A program made the translations under genes and the position numbers. 64,000 bases of DNA from Microlunatus parietis (GTDB taxonomy: Bacteria; Actinomycetota; Actinomycetes; Propionibacteriales; Propionibacteriaceae). Location of the stretch: the NCBI RefSeq assembly GCF_013407955.1, contig NZ_JACCBU010000001.1, positions 4,650,001 to 4,714,000 of the forward strand, written 5' to 3'. Numbering within the stretch: the stretch's first letter is position 1; every line of letters begins with the position of its first letter. Below are positions 1-8,330 of this stretch, in pieces. Below the pieces are notes generated by a model. That model was not told the DNA's origin and did no database searches. It saw only the letters and a list, made by a program, of their open reading frames with translations.

Positions 1-1005
1 CCGGCCGACGCCGCCGAGTTCGGCCGACTGGCTCAGGACAACTTCGGCACGGCCTATACGTGCCGGACCCGCGATCAGGAGTTCTTCGACAACATGAGCT
101 CGGCCGATCATGCCCGCGACATGGAGGCGATCCGAGTCGCGCTCGGCGAGCCGAAGATCAACTTCTACGGCGCCTCGTACGCGACGTTCTACGGGCAGAG
201 CTACGCCCGGCTGTTCCCCGATCGGATCCGCACCATGGTGCTGGACGGCGGCTTCTCGCACAGCCCGACGGCCGCGACCGGCGGCTGGGACGGCGAGCTG
301 GACGCGCACGCCCGGCGGAACGAGCGGACCTTCGGCCGGTTCGTCGACTGGTGCGAATCCGACCGTTCCTGTGCCATGTTCGGCAGCAACGTCGAGCGGG
401 CCTGGCAACGCCTGATCAGGCGGGCCGATCGATCACCGCTGCCGGCCCGGCGTGGTAGCGAGTCGTACTTCTACAACGGCACCGATGTACGTGGCCTCGG
501 ACTGGGTCTGGCCCGGCGCAAGAACTGGTCGGAGCTCGCGGTCGCGATCAAGGACGCGTCACGCGGCGATGCCTCGGGCTTCCTGCCCGACCGGCCGCAG
601 AGCCCGTACCCCGATCTGCCCCTCGGCATCACCGAGTGCCTGGACATGCCGAGGATCGAGTCGTACGAGGAGCTGGCCGGGACCGTGAAACGTCTCGAAC
701 GGATCGCCCCGAACACCGGGGCGGTCGCGACCATGACCATGAACACGCTGCAGTGCGTGGGCTGGCCGACTCCGACGACGAACCCGCCGGCCGCCTTGCC
801 GAAGGGACTGCCGCCGTTCCTGACCGCGGGGGCCTGGGACGAGTTCGACGCGCTGGAACCGGTGGCGGATCAGGTGCCTGGCAGTGGTTCGATCAGCCAC
901 GATGATTCAGGGCACACGCTCTACCTGTCGAATGAGTGCGCGCGGCGGCTGATGGACGCCTACTTCACCGACCGCGTGGTCCCCGCTCGCGACACTCCCT
1001 GCTGA
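1..1005 (+). CDS. Alpha/beta hydrolase of the Tap (tripeptidyl aminopeptidase) family, 5' truncated
   Basis: The frame is open from base 1, so the start lies outside the window. The product resembles secreted Tap/SlpD-type exopeptidases that remove short peptides from protein N-termini. The nucleophile elbow GASYA is seen near nucleotide 170. The C-terminal TAP-like domain begins around LQCVGWPTP and carries the GH pair of DDSGHTLY that would supply the catalytic His. The acidic residue is probably in GAWDEFDAL. Cysteines in the cap and C-terminal regions fit an exported enzyme, but the signal peptide is not visible. A GC hairpin follows the stop. Family is confident; substrate is inferred. 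Confidence 0.85.
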   Translation, partial: PADAAEFGRLAQDNFGTAYTCRTRDQEFFDNMSSADHARDMEAIRVALGEPKINFYGASYATFYGQSYARLFPDRIRTMVLDGGFSHSPTAATGGWDGELDAHARRNERTFGRFVDWCESDRSCAMFGSNVERAWQRLIRRADRSPLPARRGSESYFYNGTDVRGLGLGLARRKNWSELAVAIKDASRGDASGFLPDRPQSPYPDLPLGITECLDMPRIESYEELAGTVKRLERIAPNTGAVATMTMNTLQCVGWPTPTTNPPAALPKGLPPFLTAGAWDEFDALEPVADQVPGSGSISHDDSGHTLYLSNECARRLMDAYFTDRVVPARDTPC

Positions 1006-1022
1006 TCCATCGAACTGGTCCG

Positions 1023-1048
1023 GTCCGGCCCGTTGACCCGGGCCGGAC
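1023..1048 (+). terminator. GC-rich hairpin after the peptidase gene
   Basis: Perfect 10-bp arms (1023-1032 and 1039-1048) enclose a 6-nt loop, starting 18 bp after the stop codon. There is no long T tract, as is usual in high-GC actinobacteria, so terminator function is inferred from position and stem strength. Confidence 0.5.
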
Positions 1049-1062
1049 TTGCCCGTTACCTT

Positions 1063-1074
1063 GAAATCGATTTC
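1063..1074. promoter_or_regulatory. Perfect palindrome GAAATCGATTTC, LacI-type operator candidate
   Basis: This 12-bp perfect palindrome with a central CG lies 26 bp upstream of the glycosidase start. LacI-family operators commonly have this form, and glycosidase genes are frequent LacI-family targets. No LacI-family gene is adjacent, so the regulator would be encoded elsewhere. Function is inferred. Confidence 0.4.
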
Positions 1075-1100
1075 GACATTTCGAATCAGGGGAGCTTCGA

Positions 1101-4100
1101 ATGAATCATGATCAACAGCCGGCGGGGTGTTCCGGTCGGACCTGTTCCGGTGACTGCCCTCGCGCCAACCTGACCCGCCGCACCTTCCTGGCGCTCAGCG
1201 CGACTGGGATCGGCGCCGCCACCCTCAATCCGTGGCCCGCCGCCGCTGAAACCAGAGCAGCCGAGCCGCCGAGCGGCAAGGAGTTGGCGGAGTTGATCAA
1301 GCGCGGTGCGCCGACCGAGTACACCGGCGCGGCGCTGCCCAAGATCGGGATGCCGGTCGGTGGTGGCTGCGCCGGCCAGGTGTTCCTCGCCGGCGACGGC
1401 CGGCTCTGGGCCTGGGACATCTTCAACCCCACCTCGTTCCCGCTCGGCGGCGCCGACTTCTCCGGCAGCAACTACGCCGACCCGCTGTCGGCCGACCAGC
1501 CCGGGGCGGCACCGTTCCGGCAGGGCTTCGCCGTGCGTACGGAGAGCGGCGGTGCGACCAGGACCGTGACACTGGACGCGCACGGCTTCGCCGAGGTGAG
1601 CTTCGTCGGCCAGTACCCGGTGGGCCGGGTGAGCTTCGCCGACCCGGACTCGCCGATCACCGTCGAGCTGCAGGCCTACGCTCCGTTCATCCCGCTGGCC
1701 GTCGATGACTCCACGCTGCCGGCGACGATCATGGCCTACACGCTGCACAACCCGGGCACCGCGCCGGTCCGGGCCACCGTGCTCGGCTACGCGGAGAACC
1801 CGGTCTGCCTGGACAGTCGGCGCAGCCAGCCGACGCTGCTCCGTACGGCATCCTTCGACCGCGGCTTCGAGTTCACCGCCGCCGATGATCATTCCGCTGA
1901 GGGAGAGGACATCCTGTTCGAGGACTGGGAGTCGGACAGCTTCGGGGACTGGACGGTGACCGGCGACGCGTTCGGCGACGGTCCGGTCGGCCAGACCGAA
2001 CTGCCCAACCTGGTCAAGCGGTTCGGCGATCTCAACCTGTCCGGCACCCGGTTCGTCACGTCGTACGCGTTCCGGGCCGGCGGTGACGGCGACAACGCCA
2101 CCGGATCCCTGACCAGCAAGGAGTTCCCGGTGAGGCGGCGCTACGTCGCGGTCGCGCTGAGCGGCGGTGATCACGCCGGGAAGACCTGCGTCGACGTCAT
2201 CATCGACGGTGAGGTGGTGGCCACCGCGACCGGTGACAACACCGAGCCGATGATCACCCGGTTCCTGGACCTCGAAGATCATCAGGGCAAGACCGCGACG
2301 ATCAAGATCGTCGACGAGGTGACCGGCCCCTGGGGTCATGTCAGCTGTGACGCGATCTGGTTCACCGACCGGGCCGACATCCTGTTCCAGGACTGGGAGG
2401 ACGGCTACCAGGACTGGACGGTCACCGGCACCGCGTTCGGCGACGGGCCGGTCACCGCGGGCGAGACGCCGGAAGGCTTCCGACGCCCGTTCGGCATCCG
2501 TACCGAACTGAACGTCAAGGGCAAGTTCGCAACCTCGTACAACTTCCGGGCCGACGACGGCAACCCGGACGGGCACCAGGGAACCCTGACCAGCAAGGAA
2601 TTCACGGTCGACCGCCGGTTCGTCACCGCCTGGGTCGGCGGCGGCAGCCACCGCGGCGAGACCTGCTTCGACGTGATCATCGACGGCGAGGTGGTGGCGA
2701 CCGCGACCGGCACCGACATCGAGCCCGTCACCGCGATCTCGATGGACGTCGGCCGCTACCGCGGCAAGAAGGCGAAGATCCGACTGGTCGACAGCCACAC
2801 CGGCGGCTGGGGTCACGTGAACTGCGACCGGATCGTGTTCAGCGATCGGCCGATCCGGCGGCTCCCGGTCCCGGAACGGCCGGACGGTGGCAGCTTCGCC
2901 CTCGCCTCGCTCGATTCGGGGGCGACGATCCGGCCGTCGATTGCCCTTCGACAGGCTCAGGGCACCGAGGGGCCCGTGGAGCCGGACTCCCTGTTCGACG
3001 CCCCGGACGGCCCGGCCGAGGTGGACGGGACCACGGCGCAGTTCGGCACGGTGGCGACGACGATCACGCTGGCGCCGGGAGAGCGGCGAACGGTGCGCTT
3101 CGGGTACGGCTGGCACTTCCCGGTCCCGCAACGCGAGCTGTTCGCCGAGTTGGTCGGCGCGGCCACGCTGCGCCGCGAGTACGGCGAGCGGTTCGACTCG
3201 GCCAAGGCCGTCCTGCACCATGTCGCCCAGGAAGCGGATCGGCTGTCCGAGCAGACGCTGGCGTTCGTCAAGACCTGGTACGAGGACTCGACGCTGCCGC
3301 ACTGGTTCCTCGAACGCACCCTGGCCACGGCGTCGACGCTGGCCACCAGCACCTGCTACCGCTTCACGAGTCCCGCGTACGAGGGCGCGCGTTTCTACGC
3401 CTGGGAGGGCACCTACTGCTGCGCCGGCACCTGCCAGCACGTCTGGAGCTACGGGCAGGCGATCGGCCGGCTGTTCCCGGAGCTGGAGCGCGACACCCGG
3501 CAGCGGGTTGATCTTGGCATCGCGTTCCGGGACTCCGGCGAGATCGGCAACCGGGGCGAGTGCGGCGACGCGTCGTCCTCGTTCGCCGACGGCCAGTGCG
3601 GCACCATCCTGCGGTTCTACCGGGAACACCAGATGAGTCCCGACACCGCTTTCCTGGAACGGAACTGGGCCAAGATCAAGAAGGCCTGCGAGTACGTGAT
3701 CACCGCCCGCGACGGGGCCGGCGGCGACAAGATCGACGGCATCTTCCGGGGCAGCCAGTGGAACACGCTGGACACCGAGTGGTTCGGCGAGGTGCCCTGG
3801 CTGAGCGGGCTCTACGTCGCAGCGCTCCGGGCCGCGGCCGAGCTCGCGAAGGAGGCCGGCGACGACGAGGCGGCGGACCGTTACACCAAGATCGCGAAGT
3901 CCGGCTCCGACCATCTGGCCGGAAAGCTGTTCAACGCCGAGTACGGCTACTTCGAGCAGTTGACCGATCCCGATCATCCCTCGGTGAACAGCAACCGCGG
4001 CTGCCACATCGACCAGCTGTACGGGCAGGCCTACGCCGCTCAGCTCGGATTGCCCCGGGTCTTCGACCAAGATCAGTCCCGGACGGCACTGGCCAGCATC

Positions 4101-4787
4101 TACGCGAACAACTTCCTGGCCGACCCGGGCTCCTACCGGCCGCCCGGCGTGAACCCGGGCCGGGTTTATGCGACCAAGGACGAGCCGGGCGTGATCATGA
4201 CGACCTGGCCGCACGGCGGCTCCAGCGAATCCGGCGGGCTGATGTACTTCAACGAGGTGTGGACCGGGCAGGAGCACCAGTTCGCGGCGCACCTGTTCGC
4301 CGAGGGGATGACCGCGGAGGGGCTGGCCGTGATCAAAGCCGTCTACGACCGCTATCACGGTCGCAAACGCAACCCGTACAACGAGATCGAGGCGAGTGAT
4401 CATTACGCCCGGGCGATGATGAGCTTCGGCGTCTACCTGGCCGCGATCGGCTACGAGCACCACGGGCCCAAGGGCCACCTCGGCTTCGCCCCGCGGTTCG
4501 GCGCGGACGACTTCCGGTGCGCCTTCACGGCAGCCGGGGGCTGGGGTTCGTACCGCCAGACCCGGCGCGGCCGCCGGCTGGTCGCCAAGGTCGAGGTCAG
4601 GTACGGCGAGCTCGGGCTGAAGACGTTGACCTTCCGGACCGTGGAACCGGCCCGCCTGGTCACCGTCCGGCACGGCGGCCGCCGTGTCGCTGCGGAGGTC
4701 GAGGCGGACGGCACCCGGGCCGTGGTCACCCTCGGCAAGGCGGTCGAGATCCCGGCCGGCGCGTCCATCGAGGTGGAGCTGACCTGA
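1101..4787 (+). CDS. Tat-exported GH116-like (GBA2/DUF608) glycosidase with two inserted beta-sandwich modules
   Basis: The 1228-residue protein starts with a twin-arginine signal (TRRTFLALS) after a Cys-rich lead. The start is set by AGGGGAG about 7 nt upstream. The N-terminal region (about 60-265) and the end (about 630-1225) resemble GBA2-type glycosylceramidase/beta-glucosidases; NTLDTEWFGE (about 888) and NPYNEIEASDHYARAM (about 1090) match the alpha-helical catalytic domain. Two tandem modules of about 150 residues (270-422 and 426-582) both begin DILF-DW and both contain FGDGPV and DVIIDGEVVATATG. They look like the accessory beta-sandwich found in some GH32 proteins and are probably sugar-binding. 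RQAQG near residue 616 is encoded by Repeat B. Substrate unknown. Confidence 0.78.
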   Translation: MNHDQQPAGCSGRTCSGDCPRANLTRRTFLALSATGIGAATLNPWPAAAETRAAEPPSGKELAELIKRGAPTEYTGAALPKIGMPVGGGCAGQVFLAGDGRLWAWDIFNPTSFPLGGADFSGSNYADPLSADQPGAAPFRQGFAVRTESGGATRTVTLDAHGFAEVSFVGQYPVGRVSFADPDSPITVELQAYAPFIPLAVDDSTLPATIMAYTLHNPGTAPVRATVLGYAENPVCLDSRRSQPTLLRTASFDRGFEFTAADDHSAEGEDILFEDWESDSFGDWTVTGDAFGDGPVGQTELPNLVKRFGDLNLSGTRFVTSYAFRAGGDGDNATGSLTSKEFPVRRRYVAVALSGGDHAGKTCVDVIIDGEVVATATGDNTEPMITRFLDLEDHQGKTATIKIVDEVTGPWGHVSCDAIWFTDRADILFQDWEDGYQDWTVTGTAFGDGPVTAGETPEGFRRPFGIRTELNVKGKFATSYNFRADDGNPDGHQGTLTSKEFTVDRRFVTAWVGGGSHRGETCFDVIIDGEVVATATGTDIEPVTAISMDVGRYRGKKAKIRLVDSHTGGWGHVNCDRIVFSDRPIRRLPVPERPDGGSFALASLDSGATIRPSIALRQAQGTEGPVEPDSLFDAPDGPAEVDGTTAQFGTVATTITLAPGERRTVRFGYGWHFPVPQRELFAELVGAATLRREYGERFDSAKAVLHHVAQEADRLSEQTLAFVKTWYEDSTLPHWFLERTLATASTLATSTCYRFTSPAYEGARFYAWEGTYCCAGTCQHVWSYGQAIGRLFPELERDTRQRVDLGIAFRDSGEIGNRGECGDASSSFADGQCGTILRFYREHQMSPDTAFLERNWAKIKKACEYVITARDGAGGDKIDGIFRGSQWNTLDTEWFGEVPWLSGLYVAALRAAAELAKEAGDDEAADRYTKIAKSGSDHLAGKLFNAEYGYFEQLTDPDHPSVNSNRGCHIDQLYGQAYAAQLGLPRVFDQDQSRTALASIYANNFLADPGSYRPPGVNPGRVYATKDEPGVIMTTWPHGGSSESGGLMYFNEVWTGQEHQFAAHLFAEGMTAEGLAVIKAVYDRYHGRKRNPYNEIEASDHYARAMMSFGVYLAAIGYEHHGPKGHLGFAPRFGADDFRCAFTAAGGWGSYRQTRRGRRLVAKVEVRYGELGLKTLTFRTVEPARLVTVRHGGRRVAAEVEADGTRAVVTLGKAVEIPAGASIEVELT
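2944..2962 (+). repeat. Repeat B copy inside the GH116-like gene
   Basis: CCCTTCGACAGGCTCAGGG is present intact and read as ALRQAQG. It lies between the second beta-sandwich module and the return to the N-terminal domain fold, a place that tolerates linker sequence. Confidence 0.8.
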
Positions 4788-4919
4788 TCAGCGATATTGC
4801 GATTGGGCTTCGGAATTGGCCTCGGCCGCCGCGCGACCGGTAGCATGCACGGCAGTCGACGGCACTCCGCCGACTCACCAGCACGTTCACAAATCATTTC
4901 TGGGTAAGAGGGTTCACAC

Positions 4920-5021
4920 GTGGGTTCGGTCATCAAGAAGCGTCGCAAGCGGATGGCGAAGAAGAAGCACCGCAAGCTGCTCAAGCGGACACGCATCCAG
5001 CGACGTCGCGCCGGCAAGTAG
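4920..5021 (+). CDS. Small ribosomal subunit protein bS22 (AURKAIP1/COX24 domain), 33 residues
   Basis: A GTG-initiated frame encodes a 33-residue, extremely basic peptide beginning MGSVIKKRRKRMAKKK and ending RRRAGK. It matches the actinobacterial AURKAIP1/COX24-domain protein later identified in mycobacterial 30S structures as bS22. The upstream AAGAGG gives a plausible ribosome binding site. It lies 51 bp before an NAD-dependent epimerase, the usual actinobacterial neighbourhood. Such short genes are often missed in annotation. Confidence 0.93.
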   Translation: MGSVIKKRRKRMAKKKHRKLLKRTRIQRRRAGK

Positions 5022-5072
5022 TCCGGCTTCGGGGAGTCGAACCCAGCAGCTGAGGTCAGGGGGTACGCGGCG

Positions 5073-6098
5073 ATGACCACGGTCATGATCACCGGCGTGT
5101 CCCGCGATCTTGCGGCTCGTTTCGCCCGGTCGCTGGCCGCCGACCCCGAGATCACGGTGGTCGGCGTCGACGTCGTACCGCCGCGACATGATCTCGGCCG
5201 GGCCGGTTTCGTTCGCGCCGACATCCGTGCGCCGATCATCGCGAAGGTGATCGCGGCGCACGAGGTCGAGGTCGTCGTGCACATGGCCGTGCTGGCCAGC
5301 CCCGGCCGCGTCGGTGGCCGCTCCTCGATGAAGGAGATCAACGTCATCGGCACCATGCAGCTGCTCGCTGCGTGCCAGCAGGCGGCCGGCATCCGCAAGC
5401 TCGTGGTCCAGGGATCCGTGTCGGTGTACGGATCCTCGCCGCGCGACCCGGCCCGGTTCACCGAGGGCATGGGGCCGCGGACCACGCTGCGCAGCGGCTT
5501 CGGCAAGGACTCGGTGGAGGTCGAGTCCTACGTCCGCGGGTTCGCCCGGCGCCGCGAGGACGGCGTCGTGACGACGCTCCGGCTGGCCCCGCTGATGGGC
5601 GCCGGCGTGGACAGCACGATCACCTCCTATTTGGCCCTGCCGGTGGTGCCCAAGGTCGCCGGGTTCGACGCCCGGCTGCAGTTCCTGCACCCGGCGGACG
5701 CGGTCGAGGCTCTGCTCACCGTGACCCGGTCCGATCTGCCGGGGACGTACAACGTGGGCGCCGACGACGTACTGCTGCTCAGCCAGGCGCTGCGCCGGCT
5801 CGGCCGTCCCTGGGTCGAGGTGCCGCGGCCGGCCGGCCCGCTGCTCGCCGGACTGGCCCGCCGGGTCGGCTTCACCGACATCTCCGACGAACAGCTCGAC
5901 GTGCTGACCTACGGTCGGGTGATGGACTGCTCCCGCTTCGCCGAGGCGGCCGGCTGGCGACCCTCGTACAGCTCGGCCGAGGCACTCACCGACTGGGCCC
6001 AGGCGCTGGGCCCGGGACTGCTCGCGGCCGAGCGGGCCGACGGCCTGGTCGACGCCGCGGCCGGACTGCTCACGGGAGGCCGGGCCGATGGACGCTGA
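5073..6098 (+). CDS. NAD-dependent epimerase/dehydratase family protein (extended SDR)
   Basis: The 341-residue protein starts with a beta strand and a glycine turn (MITGVSRDLAARFARSLA), a slightly degenerate Rossmann dinucleotide-binding motif. VVHMAVLASP and GSVSVYG correspond to the middle strands of sugar-nucleotide epimerases. The usual YxxxK catalytic pair is not obvious; FGKDSVEVESYV occupies that place, so activity may differ from classical epimerases. The gene overlaps the following acyltransferase by 11 bp and follows bS22, forming one transcription unit. The substrate cannot be read from the sequence. Confidence 0.85.
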   Translation: MTTVMITGVSRDLAARFARSLAADPEITVVGVDVVPPRHDLGRAGFVRADIRAPIIAKVIAAHEVEVVVHMAVLASPGRVGGRSSMKEINVIGTMQLLAACQQAAGIRKLVVQGSVSVYGSSPRDPARFTEGMGPRTTLRSGFGKDSVEVESYVRGFARRREDGVVTTLRLAPLMGAGVDSTITSYLALPVVPKVAGFDARLQFLHPADAVEALLTVTRSDLPGTYNVGADDVLLLSQALRRLGRPWVEVPRPAGPLLAGLARRVGFTDISDEQLDVLTYGRVMDCSRFAEAAGWRPSYSSAEALTDWAQALGPGLLAAERADGLVDAAAGLLTGGRADGR

Positions 6099-7080
6099 AC
6101 CTGAGCAGACCGGCCCGGACGCAGAGATCTACGACTTCGCGCCGCGACCCAAGCCCGAGCCGGAACCGGACGATTCAGCCGACGAGCCGGCAACGACGCT
6201 GCTGGACGGGCTGCGCCGGACCGCGGCCGGGCTGGCCCGGTGGGCCGGTGCGGAATGGGTGGCCGCGGTCGAGCAGGCGGCGGAGTTCGCCCGGTCCCGG
6301 CTGCACGGCGACTACCCGACTGACCAGTTCGGCTTCGACCCCGAGTTCACCACCAAGGTCTACCTGCCGCTGCTGCGGCCGCTGGTCCGGCACTGGTTCC
6401 GGGTCGAGGTACGCGGAGCGGACCTGCTCCCGGCCGACGGCGCGGCGCTGCTGGTCTCCAACCACGCCGGGACGCTGCCGCTGGACGGGATGGTGCTGCA
6501 GTCCGTCGTGTACGACGAGATCGGCCGGCACGTCCGCTCGCTCGGCGCGGACCTGATCTTCGCGACGCCGTACTCGCACGACCTGGCCCGCAAGACCGGC
6601 ACCACGCTGGCCTGCGCCGAGGACGCCGAGCGGCTGCTGGACGCCGGCGAGCTGGTCGCCGTGTTCCCGGAGGGTTTCAAGGGCCTCGGCAAGCTCTACA
6701 CCGACCGCTACCGGCTGCAGCGGTTCGGCCGCGGCGGCTTCGTCTCGGCGGCAGTCCGGGCGCAGGTCCCGATCGTGCCGATCTCGATCGTCGGCTCGGA
6801 GGAGATCTACCCGATCCTGGGCAAGGCGCCGGTGCTGGCCCGGGCCCTCGGGCTGCCGTACTTCCCGCTCACGCCGACGTTCCCGTGGTTCGGCCCGCTC
6901 GGCGCGATTCCCTTGCCCAGCAAGTGGATCATCGAGATCGGTACGCCGATCCCGACCGACCAGATCGCGCCGGCCGCGGCGGACGACCCGACCGTGATCT
7001 TCAACGTCACCGACCAGGTGCGGGAGACCATCCAGCAGACCCTGCACGCGCTGCTGGTCCGGCGCCCGGGAATCTTCTGA
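6088..7080 (+). CDS. PlsC-type lysophospholipid acyltransferase family protein
   Basis: This 330-residue protein has an acidic, disordered lead (about 1-45) followed by an acyltransferase domain. The block SNHAGTLPLDG carries the catalytic His, with the paired Asp two residues later than in the textbook HX4D motif, as I recall for the actinobacterial subgroup. FPEG and IVPISIVGSEE are the third and fourth motifs that bind the phosphate and acyl donor. It would transfer fatty acyl groups to a lipid or glycolipid at the inner face of the membrane. It is translationally coupled to the upstream epimerase (11-bp overlap), suggesting a shared lipid modification. Acceptor unknown. Confidence 0.87.
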   Translation: MDAEPEQTGPDAEIYDFAPRPKPEPEPDDSADEPATTLLDGLRRTAAGLARWAGAEWVAAVEQAAEFARSRLHGDYPTDQFGFDPEFTTKVYLPLLRPLVRHWFRVEVRGADLLPADGAALLVSNHAGTLPLDGMVLQSVVYDEIGRHVRSLGADLIFATPYSHDLARKTGTTLACAEDAERLLDAGELVAVFPEGFKGLGKLYTDRYRLQRFGRGGFVSAAVRAQVPIVPISIVGSEEIYPILGKAPVLARALGLPYFPLTPTFPWFGPLGAIPLPSKWIIEIGTPIPTDQIAPAAADDPTVIFNVTDQVRETIQQTLHALLVRRPGIF

Positions 7081-7082
7081 TC

Positions 7083-7541
7083 ATGTACGGACCCATCGCG
7101 GTGATCTTGATCGCCGTCGGAGTCTTCCTCGGGCTGATCCTGCGCTACGTCGACCGGAACGATGATCATCGGCCGGCCCACGACCAGGCCCGAGGCTTCG
7201 GGATGGTCGGCGCCGGGGCCGCGATCACGCTCGGCGGTCTGGTCCTGATCGTCGGCATCCTGGCGCCGCCGAACGGGACCGCCGAGACGCTCGGGGTGCT
7301 GGCGGTGTTCGGTTTCGTGCTCTATCTGCTGATCGCCGGGACGGTGATCGTGATCTCCGGCCGGGTGGTCCGCTCGGCCTGGGGTGACCGGGCGATCTGG
7401 GGTGACCGGGCGATCTGGGGTGAACGGGCGGTCTGGGGCGACCGGCGGAGGTCAGCGCCGCCGCAGCATCCGCCGTACGGCCAGCCCGGCGGAGACGGCC
7501 CCGGTGATCCCGCCGACCACCGCGGCCCCGATCAGCCCTAG
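7083..7541 (+). CDS. Small membrane protein with tandem WGDRAI repeats
   Basis: The start ATG sits in TGATCATG, sharing the region with the upstream stop. The 152-residue product has three predicted hydrophobic segments (about 4-21, 43-62 and 70-93), then a cytoplasmic tail with GDRAIW GDRAIW GERAVW GDRR, encoded by a perfect-to-near-perfect 18-nt tandem repeat. The final ~40 residues are Pro/Gly/Asp-rich and low in complexity. Its last 90 bp overlap, antiparallel, the end of the HAD gene. No family recognised. It is third in the epimerase-acyltransferase operon, so a membrane-lipid context is likely. Confidence 0.65.
   Translation: MYGPIAVILIAVGVFLGLILRYVDRNDDHRPAHDQARGFGMVGAGAAITLGGLVLIVGILAPPNGTAETLGVLAVFGFVLYLLIAGTVIVISGRVVRSAWGDRAIWGDRAIWGERAVWGDRRRSAPPQHPPYGQPGGDGPGDPADHRGPDQP
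7380..7445 (+). repeat. 18-nt tandem repeat, about 3.7 units
   Basis: Units start at 7380, 7398 and 7416, with a partial unit at 7434. The first two are identical and the third has two changes. The period is a multiple of three, so copy-number change would alter tail length without shifting frame. Confidence 0.85.
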
Positions 7542-8297
7542 CCGGATCGCCCGGCGGCCGCTGCGGAAGTCGCGGATCTGCCAGTCCAACTCCTCGGCGT
7601 GCTCGCGCAGCCGCCCGTCCGGGTTCACCGCGCACGGGTGCCCGACCGAGGACAGCATCGGCAGGTCGTTGAACGAGTCCGAGTAGGCGAAGCAGCGGGC
7701 CAGGTCGAGGTCGAGCGTCGCGGCCAGCTCCCGTACCGCCTCGGCCTTGGCGGCGCCGTGCAGCAGGTCGCCACGCAGCCGGCCGGTGTAGACGCCGTCG
7801 GTGTGCTCGGCCACCGTCCCGAGCGCCCCGGTCAGGCCGAGCCGGGTCGCGATGATCGTGGCCACCTCGACCGGCGCCGCGGTGACCAGCCAGACCTGCT
7901 GGCCGACGTCGAGGTGCACCTGGGCCAGCGCCCGGGTGCCGGGCCAGATCCGGCGCGCGATCGACTCGTCGTAGATCTCCTCGCCGGCCGCCTGCAGGTC
8001 GATCACCCGGTGCCCGGCGATGAACGACAGCGTCGCGGCCCGCGCGTCGGCGATGTGCTCCGGGTTCTCCCGGCCGACCAGCCGGAAGTACGTCTGCAGC
8101 CAGAGGCCCTTGATGATCAGCCGGGTCGGGAAGAACCCGCGCCTGTACAGGCCCTTGGCCAGGTGGAACAGCGAAGCGCCCTGGATCACCGTGTTGTCCA
8201 GGTCGAAGAACGCCGCGGCCCGGGGATCGGGACCGATCACCGGGGGCGGCGGTGCAGCGACCGATCGCCGCTGCTCTGAGCGAGACACGGCGACCAC
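7452..8297 (-). CDS. HAD-IB family phosphatase (SerB-like)
   Basis: The protein has the HAD signature FFDLDNTVI (nucleophile Asp and general-acid Asp at about residues 32 and 34), VWLVTAAP as motif II and YSDSFNDLPML as motif IV. HAD-IB enzymes dephosphorylate small molecules such as phosphoserine or lipid-linked phosphates. A hydrophobic segment near the C-terminus (LGLIGAAVVGGITGAVSAGLAV) and a basic tail suggest membrane association. Two GTG starts (8297 and 8288) are possible. It is divergent from the AMP-binding gene and close to an acyltransferase, an arrangement common in actinobacteria. Substrate not determined. Confidence 0.85.
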   Translation of the reverse strand: MVAVSRSEQRRSVAAPPPPVIGPDPRAAAFFDLDNTVIQGASLFHLAKGLYRRGFFPTRLIIKGLWLQTYFRLVGRENPEHIADARAATLSFIAGHRVIDLQAAGEEIYDESIARRIWPGTRALAQVHLDVGQQVWLVTAAPVEVATIIATRLGLTGALGTVAEHTDGVYTGRLRGDLLHGAAKAEAVRELAATLDLDLARCFAYSDSFNDLPMLSSVGHPCAVNPDGRLREHAEELDWQIRDFRSGRRAIRLGLIGAAVVGGITGAVSAGLAVRRMLRRR

Positions 8298-8330
8298 CCT
8301 AGCCTCAGTCCCATATGCAACACTCGCAGC

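Noticed and set aside
1086..4673. A 1195-codon open frame opposite the GH116-like gene
   Set aside because: Long antisense frames are expected at this GC content; the translation is Arg/Gly/Pro/Val-rich without domains, and the plus strand has a clear family match.
7380..7445. The 18-nt tandem repeat as a phase-variation switch
   Set aside because: The unit is a multiple of three, so copy change cannot turn the frame on or off, and it does not lie in a promoter.
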